From: Butyrivibrio sp. AE3004
GTDB taxonomy: Bacteria > Bacillota > Clostridia > Lachnospirales > Lachnospiraceae
Reading direction: 5' to 3'
Assembly (NCBI RefSeq): GCF_000703165.1
Contig: NZ_JNLQ01000001.1
Span: forward strand, 248,001-312,000
DNA: 64,000 nt
Position numbers and translations under genes: made by a program. The notes under the pieces are model-generated. The model ran no database searches and was not told where the DNA came from. It was given only the letters and a program-made list of their open reading frames with translations. The stretch's first letter is position 1. The number at the start of each line of letters is the position of its first letter. This document shows positions 1 through 8,304 of this stretch, in pieces.

Positions 1-642
1 ATTGGTAAGATGGGCTCCTGTCTGTTCAGCAAGATATGAATGCTCGAAATATGCAGCATTGTACCTTCCCGGTGTAAGGATAACTGTATGTCCTCCTACA
101 TTAACGTTATTCATGGTTCTTCTCAGAAGCTTTGCATAATTTCTGTTATCCTCAAGTCTTACATCATTAAATGTCCCGGGAGAGCTCCTCCTGCAGAATT
201 CTCTGGCGATCATAGGATATGAAGCCCCTGAAGGAACACGTAGGTTGTCCTCCAATATATACCACTGCCCATCCTTACCTTTTACAAGATCGATTCCGGA
301 AATGTGGGAATATATCCCTTTTACCGGATACACTCCATCACATTCCACCATATAACCGCTGGAAGCAAAGATAAAATCCTCCGGCACGACACCGTCCCTC
401 ACTATCTTCTTATCACTGTAAATATCCCTTAGAAAAAGGTTAAGTGCCGTAACACGCTGTTTTAGTCCCTTTTCAAGGTATTCAAATTCATCGTGCTCAA
501 TAATCCTTGGTATGGCATCAAAAGGAAAAAGCTGCTCCTTAAACTCATTATTTTTATAAATTCCGAATTTCACTCCATACCTTGCCAGCAGAGCATTGAC
601 ATCATCTGTATGTTTTAGCAGGTTCACATTGTTCATAGGCAT
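1..642 (-). CDS. Circularly permuted ATP-grasp type 2 protein, N-terminal part (runs off window)
   Basis: The minus strand encodes the start of a protein of the DUF404/DUF407 (COG2308) group, a circularly permuted ATP-grasp family linked elsewhere to peptide or amide bond formation with unknown substrates. Recognisable stretches are FPFDAIPRII, then LNLFLRDIYSD, then the conserved GIDLVKGKDGQWYILEDNLR and VILTPGRYNAAYFEHSYLA. The ATG at 642 is chosen because GAAGGG lies 6 bases upstream; a second ATG two codons later is possible. It overlaps the 3' end of the FUSC-HAD gene by 41 bases, so the two are translationally coupled. The C-terminus lies beyond base 1. Family assignment is firm; function is not known. 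Confidence 0.88.
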   Translation of the reverse strand, partial: MPMNNVNLLKHTDDVNALLARYGVKFGIYKNNEFKEQLFPFDAIPRIIEHDEFEYLEKGLKQRVTALNLFLRDIYSDKKIVRDGVVPEDFIFASSGYMVECDGVYPVKGIYSHISGIDLVKGKDGQWYILEDNLRVPSGASYPMIAREFCRRSSPGTFNDVRLEDNRNYAKLLRRTMNNVNVGGHTVILTPGRYNAAYFEHSYLAEQTGAHLTN

Positions 643-1912
643 TTTCCCTTCTCTTGAAATAAAACATATGGTGTAGTTTACGCACTATTTGGTCGCACTC
701 TGTATAACAGTAATCTGTCCTGTTGCTTTCATTGTCACCAAAAGTAATCATATCTACCGCTCCGGTCATATTTTTCAGGTAGTCTGTCATATTCTGTACA
801 GAGGCATTCTTGTTATAAATTTTTATGTATGAATATCCTTCGTACTCATCTGACGGATACGAAAGAATCTTTAGCTCATCATAAAAATCGCTTCCCTTTA
901 TATCCTTTACAAGCTGCTCTATCTTTACGGTCTCATCAATACACATCATATATACGACCGGATGATCCTCAGGTCTTGCTTTATTTAGATAGTTGCGATA
1001 GGGAGACTTGTGCATTTTCCCATAGATGTCTTTTTCCGCCACATTCTTCAGCTCGTCATAATAGATGATAAGTACATCCTCAAGAATTATTGTTGTAAAG
1101 ATATTAAATCCCCTGTCTCTGATAAAATTCTCCAGATTGGAAGAATGTTCTGCTGATATCACATATACCTTTGGATATCTGTTTTCTTTTATGTCATAAA
1201 GGATTGCTCCATCCATCGCTATTATAGGAAGCGTAGGTCTTATGTCCGGCATTCCTTCCAAAAATCCCGCAGGAGTCCTCAAAGTCATGAATGTAAGCCG
1301 AATTCCCTTTTCAAGCATATTCCTTATCATGATCTGACCATACGGTGTTATTCCTGTAGAAAGTCCATCCATTGCCCTATCAACATCTGCAATAAAAAGT
1401 GTATCCCTGTCATATTCACCGTGAATACATATGGAGTTAAGAGCAAGCCCCACAAATATCCCGATCAGGGTATCAAGCGATCTGTTAGCCACAAATATGT
1501 ATGGGTTTTCATCCATGAGGTGATTTACAACAATGCTCAGAAAAACAACACAGGAAAAATATGATGCCTTCTTCTGCTTTAAAACAACAGTTGTATATAT
1601 TATGGGGATTAGTGCCAGTGCAATACTGCAGTAATGAAGAAAGCTATCACCAAGTACAGAAAATTTTTGCTTTACAAGAATATAAACCAGTCCATATGCT
1701 GCACCGATTCCCGTTCCTATTGTCCGTTGGAATGCATTTCCCACCGTGTTTTTTGTCTGGTTCTGTATGCACCATAAAACCGCTAGTGCTGAATAAAATG
1801 GTGTGCCCTGCTTATCCCTAATAAAATAAATTGCAAAACAGATAAGCACACCAAGCGAAGATTTTATAATCCGCATCCCTATATGCGGAATGTGCGGTAA
1901 TGTTTTTCTCAT
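602..1912 (-). CDS. FUSC/aromatic-acid-exporter-like membrane domain fused to a degenerate Cof-type HAD domain
   Basis: Residues 1-160 hold about six membrane segments typical of the FUSC/ArAE (DUF939-like) exporters. Residues 170-415 align by eye with Cof-type HAD phosphatases: motif I is DVDRA (D176, D178), where DxDGT is usual; motif II threonine is at T210; LPIIAMDGAILYD at 229-240 matches the Cof cap entry; motif IV is FGDNESN at 391-397 where GDxxND is expected. The T of motif I, the lysine of motif III and the last Asp of motif IV look lost, so the HAD part may be a sensor or a dead enzyme. The gene overlaps the downstream ATP-grasp gene. The start at 1912 lacks an ideally spaced ribosome site (GAGGAG about 16 bases upstream), so the start is less certain. 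Confidence 0.75.
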   Translation of the reverse strand: MRKTLPHIPHIGMRIIKSSLGVLICFAIYFIRDKQGTPFYSALAVLWCIQNQTKNTVGNAFQRTIGTGIGAAYGLVYILVKQKFSVLGDSFLHYCSIALALIPIIYTTVVLKQKKASYFSCVVFLSIVVNHLMDENPYIFVANRSLDTLIGIFVGLALNSICIHGEYDRDTLFIADVDRAMDGLSTGITPYGQIMIRNMLEKGIRLTFMTLRTPAGFLEGMPDIRPTLPIIAMDGAILYDIKENRYPKVYVISAEHSSNLENFIRDRGFNIFTTIILEDVLIIYYDELKNVAEKDIYGKMHKSPYRNYLNKARPEDHPVVYMMCIDETVKIEQLVKDIKGSDFYDELKILSYPSDEYEGYSYIKIYNKNASVQNMTDYLKNMTGAVDMITFGDNESNRTDYCYTECDQIVRKLHHMFYFKRRENAYEQCEPAKTYR

Positions 1913-2071
1913 ATATCAGTCCAAAACTCTCCTCATTGCTCAGCGCAGGATTCCCACCCTGTCTGCTTTTTCTCCATCTTAAGCCTCATACTTCACATTA
2001 TTTAGTACGTGAAGATCTCCCAAATTCATATTCTCATTTCCTGTTTGGTCATTACCCTTTTTTGTCCTATA

Positions 2072-2110
2072 GAAAAAAAATGGCGCTCAGGTATCAACCC
2101 AAAACGCCAT
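2072..2110 (-). terminator. Intrinsic terminator 2 in leader of FUSC gene
   Basis: Reading the minus strand, ATGGCG pairs with CGCCAT around a 19-base loop and is followed by eight T. It resembles the hairpin at 2160-2198 in stem (GGCG...GCGCC) and in the GTTTTG that opens the loop. It lies between a promoter at 2210-2237 and the FUSC start. Confidence 0.65.
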
Positions 2111-2159
2111 TGTCTTATCGCACTTATATAGGATTAGTTATATAAAAAGATTAAAAGAA

Positions 2160-2198
2160 AAAGGCGCTCTGAAACACTGTGTGAATCAAAACGCCTTT
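2160..2198 (-). terminator. Intrinsic terminator 1 in leader of FUSC gene
   Basis: On the minus strand AAAGGCG pairs with CGCCTTT around a 25-base loop, followed by TTTTTC. It begins within about ten bases of the predicted transcription start, so it belongs to the FUSC leader rather than to the ABC operon end. Confidence 0.65.
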
Positions 2199-2209
2199 GT
2201 TTGTATATA

Positions 2210-2237
2210 AGTATACGGTTTGCAATTATTTTGACAA
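2210..2237 (-). promoter_or_regulatory. Predicted sigma-A promoter for the FUSC/ATP-grasp operon
   Basis: Minus strand shows TTGTCA (2237-2232), a 16-base spacer and TATACT (2215-2210). Transcription would start near 2203, just ahead of two tandem terminators. Confidence 0.5.
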
Positions 2238-2293
2238 TTGTTGTTTTGTACAATTTTTTTGCAACAATAGCTAATTCTTTTTATTGTTTTTGA

Positions 2294-2404
2294 CAAACAT
2301 GAACCTAATCCTAGTGTCTATCAGAAGTCTCTGGCTACCGCGACACTAGGATTGGTCCTGTAATATTTAGTGTTTTCTACAAATCAGTCGTTCCCTAAAA
2401 CACT
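2294..2404. repeat. Inverted repeats in the ABC/FUSC intergenic region
   Basis: A 12-bp perfect stem (AATCCTAGTGTC at 2307-2318 with its complement at 2342-2353, 23-base loop) is followed by an 8-bp stem AGTGTTTT/AAAACACT (2369-2376, 2397-2404). Neither has a T-run on either strand, so they do not look like ordinary terminators. The 16-mer CAAACATGAACCTAAT at 2294-2309 recurs exactly at 38869-38884. Confidence 0.55.
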
Positions 2405-2447
2405 CACAAACCCATAAAACCGCTCCAGGAGTATTATACTTAAAATT

Positions 2448-4232
2448 TTACGAAGCCCTCACAAACTGAGCGGAGTACAACTCGTAGTAAGCGCCCTTCT
2501 TGGCCATGAGGCTCTCGTGGCCACCCCACTCCAGAATTCCGCCATCGTCAATGACAAAGATCTTGTCTGCATTCTTGATGGTTGAAAGTCTGTGTGCCAC
2601 CACAAAGGAAGTCCTCTTTTTAAGAAGCTCTTCGATTCCCTGCTGAACCAGGATCTCAGTTCCGGTATCTATGCTGGCAGTTGCTTCGTCCAGGATCAGT
2701 ATCTTTGGATCCGTCAAAAGAGTTCTCGCAAATGCCACCAGCTGTCTCTGGCCATTGGAAAGTCCGCCACCCCTTTCGGTGATGACCGTGTCATAGCCCT
2801 TCTCCAGCTTGCTGATGAAGTCGTGGGCATGTACCGCCTTGGATACTTCTATCATATCTTCGTCAGTGGCATCGGGTCTTCCGTACTTGATGTTGTCCCT
2901 GATGGTTCCCGAGAACAGATAGTTGTCCTGGGTCATGATGCCGAACTGATTTCTCAGAGACTGGATGGTAACCTTGCTAATGTCATATCCATCCACCATA
3001 ATTCTTCCCGACTTAGTGTTGTAGAAGCGGCTAAGAAGGCTGACAATGGTTGTCTTCCCGGCACCTGTGGGACCAACAAGTGCGATGGTCTCGCCCTGCC
3101 CGGCTGTGAAACTCACATCGTGGAGAATGTCCACATCGGGCTCATCGGGATAAGCAAAGGTAACATGGTCAAATTCCACATTTCCCTTGATCTCCGGAAG
3201 ATCAATAGCCTTCTCGCCATCCTTTACCAGAGGATCCATATCCATAATCTCATAAACCCGCTCCGCAGATGAGAGGTTGGTTATGAGCTTGTTGTAGTAA
3301 TTGGCCAGGTTCCTAATGGGACTAAAGAACATCCCCAGGTACAGTACGAAGGCCGACAGAGTTCCCAGTGATTCCTGTGTCACACCGAGTTTTGTCACGG
3401 CCAGGTAATACAGTGTTGCTGTTCCAAGACCACCTGCAATCTCAATTGTGGGACTGTACAAGTCAGCAATGAGAACTGCGGATCTGAAAGCATTGATGAC
3501 TTCGTCTACTATTCCGTTGAACTCTCTGGAGGATTCCTCCTGAGCGTTGAAACTCTGAATTACCGACACGCCCTCGATACCCTCGTGGATAAATGCTGTC
3601 ATGTTGGAGTCCTTCTTCTTCCATTTCTGCCATCTCTTGTGGGCAAGAATCTCACAGAAGAACAGTCCCATCATGATGATGGGAACTGCCACTGCCGCAG
3701 AAAGAGCAAGTACCGGGCTCTTGATGATCATTATTGCCAGGATCACCACAAGGCTTATGGCCTCAGGAGCCAGGGTTGTAATGGTACTGGAGAGAACTTC
3801 CTTAAGCGCATTTACGTCGCCGGTTACCCTGGCCAGGATCTTGCCCGAAGGCCTCTGATCAAAGAAATCCACTCCCAGCTCCTGAATGTGAACATAGAGC
3901 TTTCTTCTGATGTTCCTGATCATGTCATTGGAGATGTCGGCCATTATGCGCCTCCAGACTCTGGTGGCGGCGTAGTGTATGAGAGCCATGGCCACCATGA
4001 TACCTGCCATAATGAACAGGCCTTTTTCATTCTTGTCTATGATCTCGTCGTTTATTACTTTTTCAATCAGCAGAGGATAAGTGGTTGAGATTGCTACTGT
4101 GATCAGTATAAGTATTGTTACCAGTACAATCTTTCCTTTGTATTCCAAAAGATTTTTAAGAAGACGCCCTAGTACATCAAGCTTTAGGGTTTCCTTTAAA
4201 TCCTCATCCTCTCTGGTGCTGTTTATTGCCAT
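2448..4232 (-). CDS. ABC exporter half-transporter, BmrD/YheH-like (catalytic-site subunit)
   Basis: A 594-residue exporter half: six-helix membrane domain (about 30-325) then an ATPase domain (about 350-590). Walker A GPTGAGKT is at 387-394, Walker B ends in LDEATAS with the catalytic glutamate at E516, and the switch histidine is H547. The signature is LSNGQ (491-495), not LSGGQ. Heterodimeric exporters such as BmrC/BmrD and TM287/288 pair a subunit with a changed signature with one whose Walker B is changed, and the upstream gene has just that change. The gap to the upstream gene is 15 bases, so they are one operon. Likely role: export of a drug or other amphiphile; substrate unknown. Confidence 0.92.
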   Translation of the reverse strand: MAINSTREDEDLKETLKLDVLGRLLKNLLEYKGKIVLVTILILITVAISTTYPLLIEKVINDEIIDKNEKGLFIMAGIMVAMALIHYAATRVWRRIMADISNDMIRNIRRKLYVHIQELGVDFFDQRPSGKILARVTGDVNALKEVLSSTITTLAPEAISLVVILAIMIIKSPVLALSAAVAVPIIMMGLFFCEILAHKRWQKWKKKDSNMTAFIHEGIEGVSVIQSFNAQEESSREFNGIVDEVINAFRSAVLIADLYSPTIEIAGGLGTATLYYLAVTKLGVTQESLGTLSAFVLYLGMFFSPIRNLANYYNKLITNLSSAERVYEIMDMDPLVKDGEKAIDLPEIKGNVEFDHVTFAYPDEPDVDILHDVSFTAGQGETIALVGPTGAGKTTIVSLLSRFYNTKSGRIMVDGYDISKVTIQSLRNQFGIMTQDNYLFSGTIRDNIKYGRPDATDEDMIEVSKAVHAHDFISKLEKGYDTVITERGGGLSNGQRQLVAFARTLLTDPKILILDEATASIDTGTEILVQQGIEELLKKRTSFVVAHRLSTIKNADKIFVIDDGGILEWGGHESLMAKKGAYYELYSAQFVRAS

Positions 4233-4247
4233 ATAATATGCACCTCC

Positions 4248-5981
4248 TTATTCGCAGGCAGCCATAGCTTTGTGGTAGTCGCCATACTGAGCCTCATAGG
4301 TGCTGTAATACAGACCGCCTTTTCTGATGAGCTCAGCGTGGGTTCCTCTCTCGGCCACCCTTCCGTTTTCAAGTACAAGGATCTCATCGGCATCCTTCAC
4401 TGAAGAAATACGGTGTCCGATGATGATCTTGCTCATATCATTCTTTTCCTGAAGTTCCTGCTGAATTGCAGCTTCAGTTTCCATATCCAATGCGGATGTA
4501 GAGTCATCCAACACAAGAAGATCTGCTTTCTTGGCAAGTGCTCTCGCAATGGAAAGCCTCTGTTTCTGCCCTCCGGAGAGGCCGATGCCTCTTTCTCCGA
4601 TGACAGCGTCATAACTGTCGGTTATCTTCTCGACAAATTCCTGTGCGTGAGCACTCTTGATGGCAGACTTAACGGTTCTTACGTCCATTGTGTCTTTGAA
4701 TCCAAGTCTGACGTTCTCAGTAATGGTATCCGAGAAAAGAAATACATCCTGCGTTACAACCGAGGAAAACGCTCTTACATCGCTAAGTGGCATCTTCATA
4801 ATGTCTTTTCCCTCGATCTTGATGCTGCCGCTTGTGACGTCGTAGAACCTCTCAATAAGGTTTACGATGGTGCTCTTTCCGGCACCGGTGGCACCCATGA
4901 TTCCAAGGGTCTTACCTTTTCCTAAGTTAAAACTGACATCGTCCAAGATTGTCTTGCCGTCAATTTTGAAGCTCACATGATCGAAGCTGATCTCACCTGA
5001 CTTGCCAGCTTCCTTAAGCATCTCTTTTGCCGGGGTATCTGTAATCTCGGGCTCGGTCTTCATAACCTTGGTAATTTTCTTGTAGCCTGCAAGCCCTTGG
5101 GAAACCAGAGAAAGCATCCAACCAAGATTTTCAATGGGCCATACTACCTGGATTGAATATGACACGAATGCAACAAGTGTTCCGTAGGTGATGCTGCCCT
5201 TGATGGCTGCGTAGCCGCCGATGGCCACCACCAGAACCTGCATGATCTTGGGAATCAGGCCGATAAGAGGATCGCTGTCCGCAAGATCTGAAGCAAACTG
5301 CTTGTTAGCATCGCTGTAGGCTTCGTTCTTTTCATCGAACTTTTCCATCTCAAGGCCCTCGGCAGAGAATGCCTTTACAGTTCTGACACCTGAAATGTTC
5401 TCTTCAACAACCTTTGTGAGAGCGGCGTTTCTTTCGCTGATATCGTCGTAGTCCTTGCCCAGCTTTTTTTCAAGGTGAAGGGCCACATATGCAAGAGGCG
5501 GCATAAATGCCAGCGGGATTATGCTGAGCTTCCAGTTCAGTGTGATCATACAGATTACAACGCCTATGAAATAAACGGTTGCCTCAGTCAAAAGCATGCC
5601 CACAAATCCCGTAAGATCCCATACAGATCCGGCATCATCCTTGACTCTGGCCATAAGCTCACCGGTGTTGGTCTTGTCAAAATAGCCCTTATTCAGGGAG
5701 AATATGTGCTTCATCATGTCTTTTCTAAGTCCCGATGCCACGCGGCAACCGGACATGTCACACAGGAACTCCTTAACAAACTGGAAGAAGGCTCTTCCAA
5801 GGCCTGCTGCAACAAAGAGAATAATATCTCTCCTGAATATATCCATATTTCTGCCCACGATAACATCATCAACCATGGACAGGGTAACGAAAGGCAGCAT
5901 TACATCAATTGCGGTGCTGCAGATCAGAGATATTCCTCCAATCAGGTATCGCCACCAGTTTTTTATCAAATACTTTTTCAT
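4248..5981 (-). CDS. ABC exporter half-transporter, BmrC/YheI-like (degenerate-site subunit)
   Basis: A 577-residue exporter half with a membrane domain (about 10-300) and ATPase domain. Walker A GATGAGKS is at 363-370 and the signature LSGGQ (468-472) is canonical, but Walker B reads LVLDDSTSALD, with D493 where the catalytic glutamate should be; H523 is kept. With the partner's LSNGQ this builds one active and one degenerate ATP site. It is the first structural gene of the operon and follows a leader peptide and three hairpins at 6087-6315, an arrangement known for B. subtilis bmrB-bmrC-bmrD. The start has GAGAGG upstream. Confidence 0.92.
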   Translation of the reverse strand: MKKYLIKNWWRYLIGGISLICSTAIDVMLPFVTLSMVDDVIVGRNMDIFRRDIILFVAAGLGRAFFQFVKEFLCDMSGCRVASGLRKDMMKHIFSLNKGYFDKTNTGELMARVKDDAGSVWDLTGFVGMLLTEATVYFIGVVICMITLNWKLSIIPLAFMPPLAYVALHLEKKLGKDYDDISERNAALTKVVEENISGVRTVKAFSAEGLEMEKFDEKNEAYSDANKQFASDLADSDPLIGLIPKIMQVLVVAIGGYAAIKGSITYGTLVAFVSYSIQVVWPIENLGWMLSLVSQGLAGYKKITKVMKTEPEITDTPAKEMLKEAGKSGEISFDHVSFKIDGKTILDDVSFNLGKGKTLGIMGATGAGKSTIVNLIERFYDVTSGSIKIEGKDIMKMPLSDVRAFSSVVTQDVFLFSDTITENVRLGFKDTMDVRTVKSAIKSAHAQEFVEKITDSYDAVIGERGIGLSGGQKQRLSIARALAKKADLLVLDDSTSALDMETEAAIQQELQEKNDMSKIIIGHRISSVKDADEILVLENGRVAERGTHAELIRKGGLYYSTYEAQYGDYHKAMAACE

Positions 5982-6086
5982 TGTTTTACCTCTCTATCTA
6001 CAAACGCACAGTTGTGCGCTCTACACTCCATTTCGCTCGTTGCGAAACGCTCATCCCCCAGATGAGCAGCAACCTAAGCGGAGCGG

Positions 6087-6122
6087 TTTTTATTTCATAG
6101 GCAATTCCTATGAAATAAAAAA
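6087..6122 (-). promoter_or_regulatory. 15-bp perfect hairpin in ABC exporter leader
   Basis: Bases 6087-6101 are fully complementary to 6107-6121 around the 5-base loop CAATT. The stem includes the T-run of the terminator at 6111-6147, so the two structures are mutually exclusive or form in sequence. It could act as an antiterminator, or as a terminator for the opposite strand. Confidence 0.55.
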
Positions 6123-6147
6123 GCGACAGGATCGGAGACCCTATCGC
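6111..6147 (-). terminator. Second intrinsic terminator in ABC exporter leader
   Basis: On the minus strand GCGATAGG pairs with CCTGTCGC (one mismatch) around nine bases and is followed by TTTTTTATTT. It lies 97 bases beyond the leader peptide stop and 130 bases before the exporter start. Confidence 0.7.
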
Positions 6148-6187
6148 CTAGTTATCGCCTGTAGCACATCGCGCGCATGTGCCCAAT

Positions 6188-6225
6188 AATATAAAAGGCG
6201 TGGTCTCCTGAGCGGATACCACGCC
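6188..6225 (-). terminator. First intrinsic terminator, just after leader peptide
   Basis: On the minus strand GGCGTGGT pairs perfectly with ACCACGCC around 13 bases and is followed by TTTTATATT. It starts 18 bases after the leader peptide stop codon, close enough for a stalled ribosome to alter folding upstream of it. Confidence 0.8.
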
Positions 6226-6243
6226 AAAATATGCCTGATAGTA

Positions 6244-6315
6244 TTACTTGGCAAACTTCTGCGAGGTAACCACAATTACCATGTTCAGTCCATCAATATG
6301 TCTAGTCTTAATCAT
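6244..6315 (-). CDS. 23-residue leader peptide of ABC exporter operon
   Basis: A short frame begins at ATG 6315 behind an ideal AAAGGAGG site 8 bases upstream and ends at TAA 6246-6244. The peptide is MIKTRHIDGLNMVIVVTSQK followed by FAK. Its MVIVV run recalls arrest motifs such as IAVV and IFVI in Erm leader peptides. It is followed at once by a strong terminator, then a second one, then the exporter pair. The layout matches ribosome-mediated attenuation as described for bmrB upstream of bmrCD: a drug-stalled ribosome would stop the terminator forming. The coding call rests on ribosome site, position and context; the length is too short for homology by eye. Confidence 0.7.
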   Translation of the reverse strand: MIKTRHIDGLNMVIVVTSQKFAK

Positions 6316-6368
6316 TGCGTTTACCTCCTTTCTAAAAAAATAAGTTTACAGTGTCACAAGCAACTACT

Positions 6369-6397
6369 ACGTTATGCCAAATGAAAATCTTTGTCAA
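6369..6397 (-). promoter_or_regulatory. Promoter of leader peptide/ABC exporter operon
   Basis: Minus strand shows a perfect TTGACA (6397-6392), a 17-base spacer and TAACGT (6374-6369). The leader ATG is about 55 bases downstream. Confidence 0.6.
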
Positions 6398-6490
6398 TAC
6401 AATATTTGAAATTTACAGAATTTTTATTCAACTTGTTTTGTTGTTATTAAGTTTAAGCGCTTTAACTACTGCCTCATCCGGCAAAAAGTG

Positions 6491-7531
6491 TCACATACTC
6501 TTCATGAGACAATCCGATAGTACTTCCGCCGCTATACGGTGACCTTCCGGATCAGGATGGAGCCTTGCACCTACGTGTATTCCTGAGCAATCCGGGAGCC
6601 TCAGATATATAACGTTATCATCATTTTCCGCATTATATGTATCAATAATTTCACAGATATACTCTTCCATCTCATTTCCAAGCATTCCATATGCCCAGAT
6701 AATCTTTGCTTTTGGATTACTCTCCCTTACGGATTTAAGGAAATGATTTCCACAGGTTTTAAACTGCTGCAGGAATTCATCTTTACTCCATTTGTCCAGT
6801 TTCATTGCACCGCCGTCATTGGTTCCAAGGTTGATAATAATGGCATCCTTTTCATTATTGCTAAAATCCCAGCTATCCATACATCCGAGTTTTTTGGCAT
6901 CCTCAGATATCTGCGCAGCACACACATAGGGATATACCTTCGGAAGTGAGCATTCGGTACTGCCATCCCAGGAAGCATACACTCCCTGTCCGCTCTGACT
7001 CAGAATACTGTAATCCGCATCAAGTTTTTTTGCAGTCATATATGCATAGCTGTTTACACTGTCAAAAACTGTGGGTATCCATTCTTCACGCGAAAGCGCA
7101 TACGCTCCCTCCCCTGATGTAATACTGTCACCAATGAATTCAAGACTGTACTTCCTCTTCTTAACAGGAAGGAATTCCCCATCTGTATCAAAAGAGAATA
7201 TTTTAATTACAGAAGCACATTCCTCCATCATGGACTGTGTACTTCTCGCAATCCTGACATTTGTAACATGTGACTTATCAAATCCCCGCATCAGCTGATA
7301 TCTGTGTCTGCCCTCCTGAAGGGGGAAATGCATTATACGAGCATCATCAACAAAAACATCTATCCACAACTCAAGTGTTCCAAAGGTAGACTCTATATCT
7401 GCATACAGATATCCCGCACTGACATTTACTTCTATTCCACTCCCGGTCCAAAATAATGTAGTGCAGTCATCTAAGGAAGAACATCTTCCCCATATACGCT
7501 TATTTTCTATTTCTGACAATTTATATTCCAT
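6491..7531 (-). CDS. SGNH/GDSL carbohydrate esterase, CE2-like
   Basis: A 346-residue protein with an N-terminal beta-rich domain (1-120) and an SGNH hydrolase domain (125-346), the layout of CE2 acetyl-xylan/glucomannan esterases. Block I is FIGDSITSGEGAY with the nucleophile S136; LGTNDGG is at 235-241; the histidine is H325 in LHPDPEGH. The Asp usually three residues before the histidine is absent (GARLH), which fits the Ser-His dyad reported for some CE2 enzymes. No signal peptide is seen, so it probably acts in the cytoplasm on imported acetylated oligosaccharides. Start ATG 7531 has GAGGAG upstream. Confidence 0.82.
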   Translation of the reverse strand: MEYKLSEIENKRIWGRCSSLDDCTTLFWTGSGIEVNVSAGYLYADIESTFGTLELWIDVFVDDARIMHFPLQEGRHRYQLMRGFDKSHVTNVRIARSTQSMMEECASVIKIFSFDTDGEFLPVKKRKYSLEFIGDSITSGEGAYALSREEWIPTVFDSVNSYAYMTAKKLDADYSILSQSGQGVYASWDGSTECSLPKVYPYVCAAQISEDAKKLGCMDSWDFSNNEKDAIIINLGTNDGGAMKLDKWSKDEFLQQFKTCGNHFLKSVRESNPKAKIIWAYGMLGNEMEEYICEIIDTYNAENDDNVIYLRLPDCSGIHVGARLHPDPEGHRIAAEVLSDCLMKSM

Positions 7532-7630
7532 AATTTATACTCCTCATGTATATATTTTATTTCTTGGATTTTTCGTCCCATACAGGTATATCAATTTTCA
7601 TATTTCTTATATTACTGTTTCCCGGATATA

Positions 7631-8134
7631 TCAATTTTCAATCGTGATCAGGTCATCGGAGAAAGCTACCTGTCCTTGTTCCCTGAATGATACGTTTTTG
7701 AATTCACCTGCATTTGACACAACAGTCATAATAACTGTAGGATGACCGGCTTCTCTTACCTTATCCAGATCAACTTCAACAATAGACTGACCTGCCTTCA
7801 CATTATCACCTGCTTTTACAAATGCCTTAAAGCCTTCACCTTTCATCTCGACTGTATCTATGCCGATGTGAACAAGAAGCTGTACTCCCCCGGGGCACTC
7901 CATTCCGAACGCGTGAAGTGTATCGGAAAGAGTTGCAATCTTGCCATCACATGGCGCAACAACCGTGCCTTTACTTGGCTCTATACCAACACATGGCCCA
8001 ACCATTCCCTGTGAAAAAACCGGATCCGGTATATCCTTCATTGCTACTATCTCACCTTCTGCTGTAGCTTTCATTGATATAGGAAACATGGCAGTAGCCT
8101 TTTCTTCTTTCTTAAACATATCAAATAATCCCAT
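7631..8134 (-). CDS. PTS glucose-type EIIA protein
   Basis: A stand-alone 167-residue EIIA of the glucose/sucrose type (PTS_EIIA_1), a cytoplasmic phosphocarrier between HPr and EIIB. The two histidines of the active site are H74 (DTLHAFG) and H89 (LLVHIGIDTV). The lipoyl-like hinge region GTVVAPCDGKI precedes them. GGAG lies 6 bases before the ATG. No EIIB or EIIC gene is nearby, so it probably serves a permease elsewhere or has a regulatory role. It sits between an esterase and a galactanase and is separated from the galactanase by a terminator. Confidence 0.93.
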   Translation of the reverse strand: MGLFDMFKKEEKATAMFPISMKATAEGEIVAMKDIPDPVFSQGMVGPCVGIEPSKGTVVAPCDGKIATLSDTLHAFGMECPGGVQLLVHIGIDTVEMKGEGFKAFVKAGDNVKAGQSIVEVDLDKVREAGHPTVIMTVVSNAGEFKNVSFREQGQVAFSDDLITIEN

Positions 8135-8304
8135 ATTACTCCTTTCCCATAATACTGATAATCAAAAATACCTTCTTTGCATATGTAATTATTATTTCAT
8201 ACCTTTGCCATTAGTAGCAATGACCTTTTGATACCAGTAAAACAAATCCTTAGACCGGGCATGTAATCATTCCCGTCAGTATATTAAATGGACAAACTCT
8301 GTAG

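Noticed and set aside
2592..3272. Long plus-strand frame inside the ABC exporter gene
   Set aside because: It is the antisense shadow of the ATPase domain; the minus strand has all ABC motifs and the plus frame has no family signature or ribosome site.
6008..6060. tRNA-like or T-box element in the ABC exporter leader
   Set aside because: No cloverleaf or T-box consensus (AGGGTGG bulge) is visible; the structures there are simple terminator hairpins.
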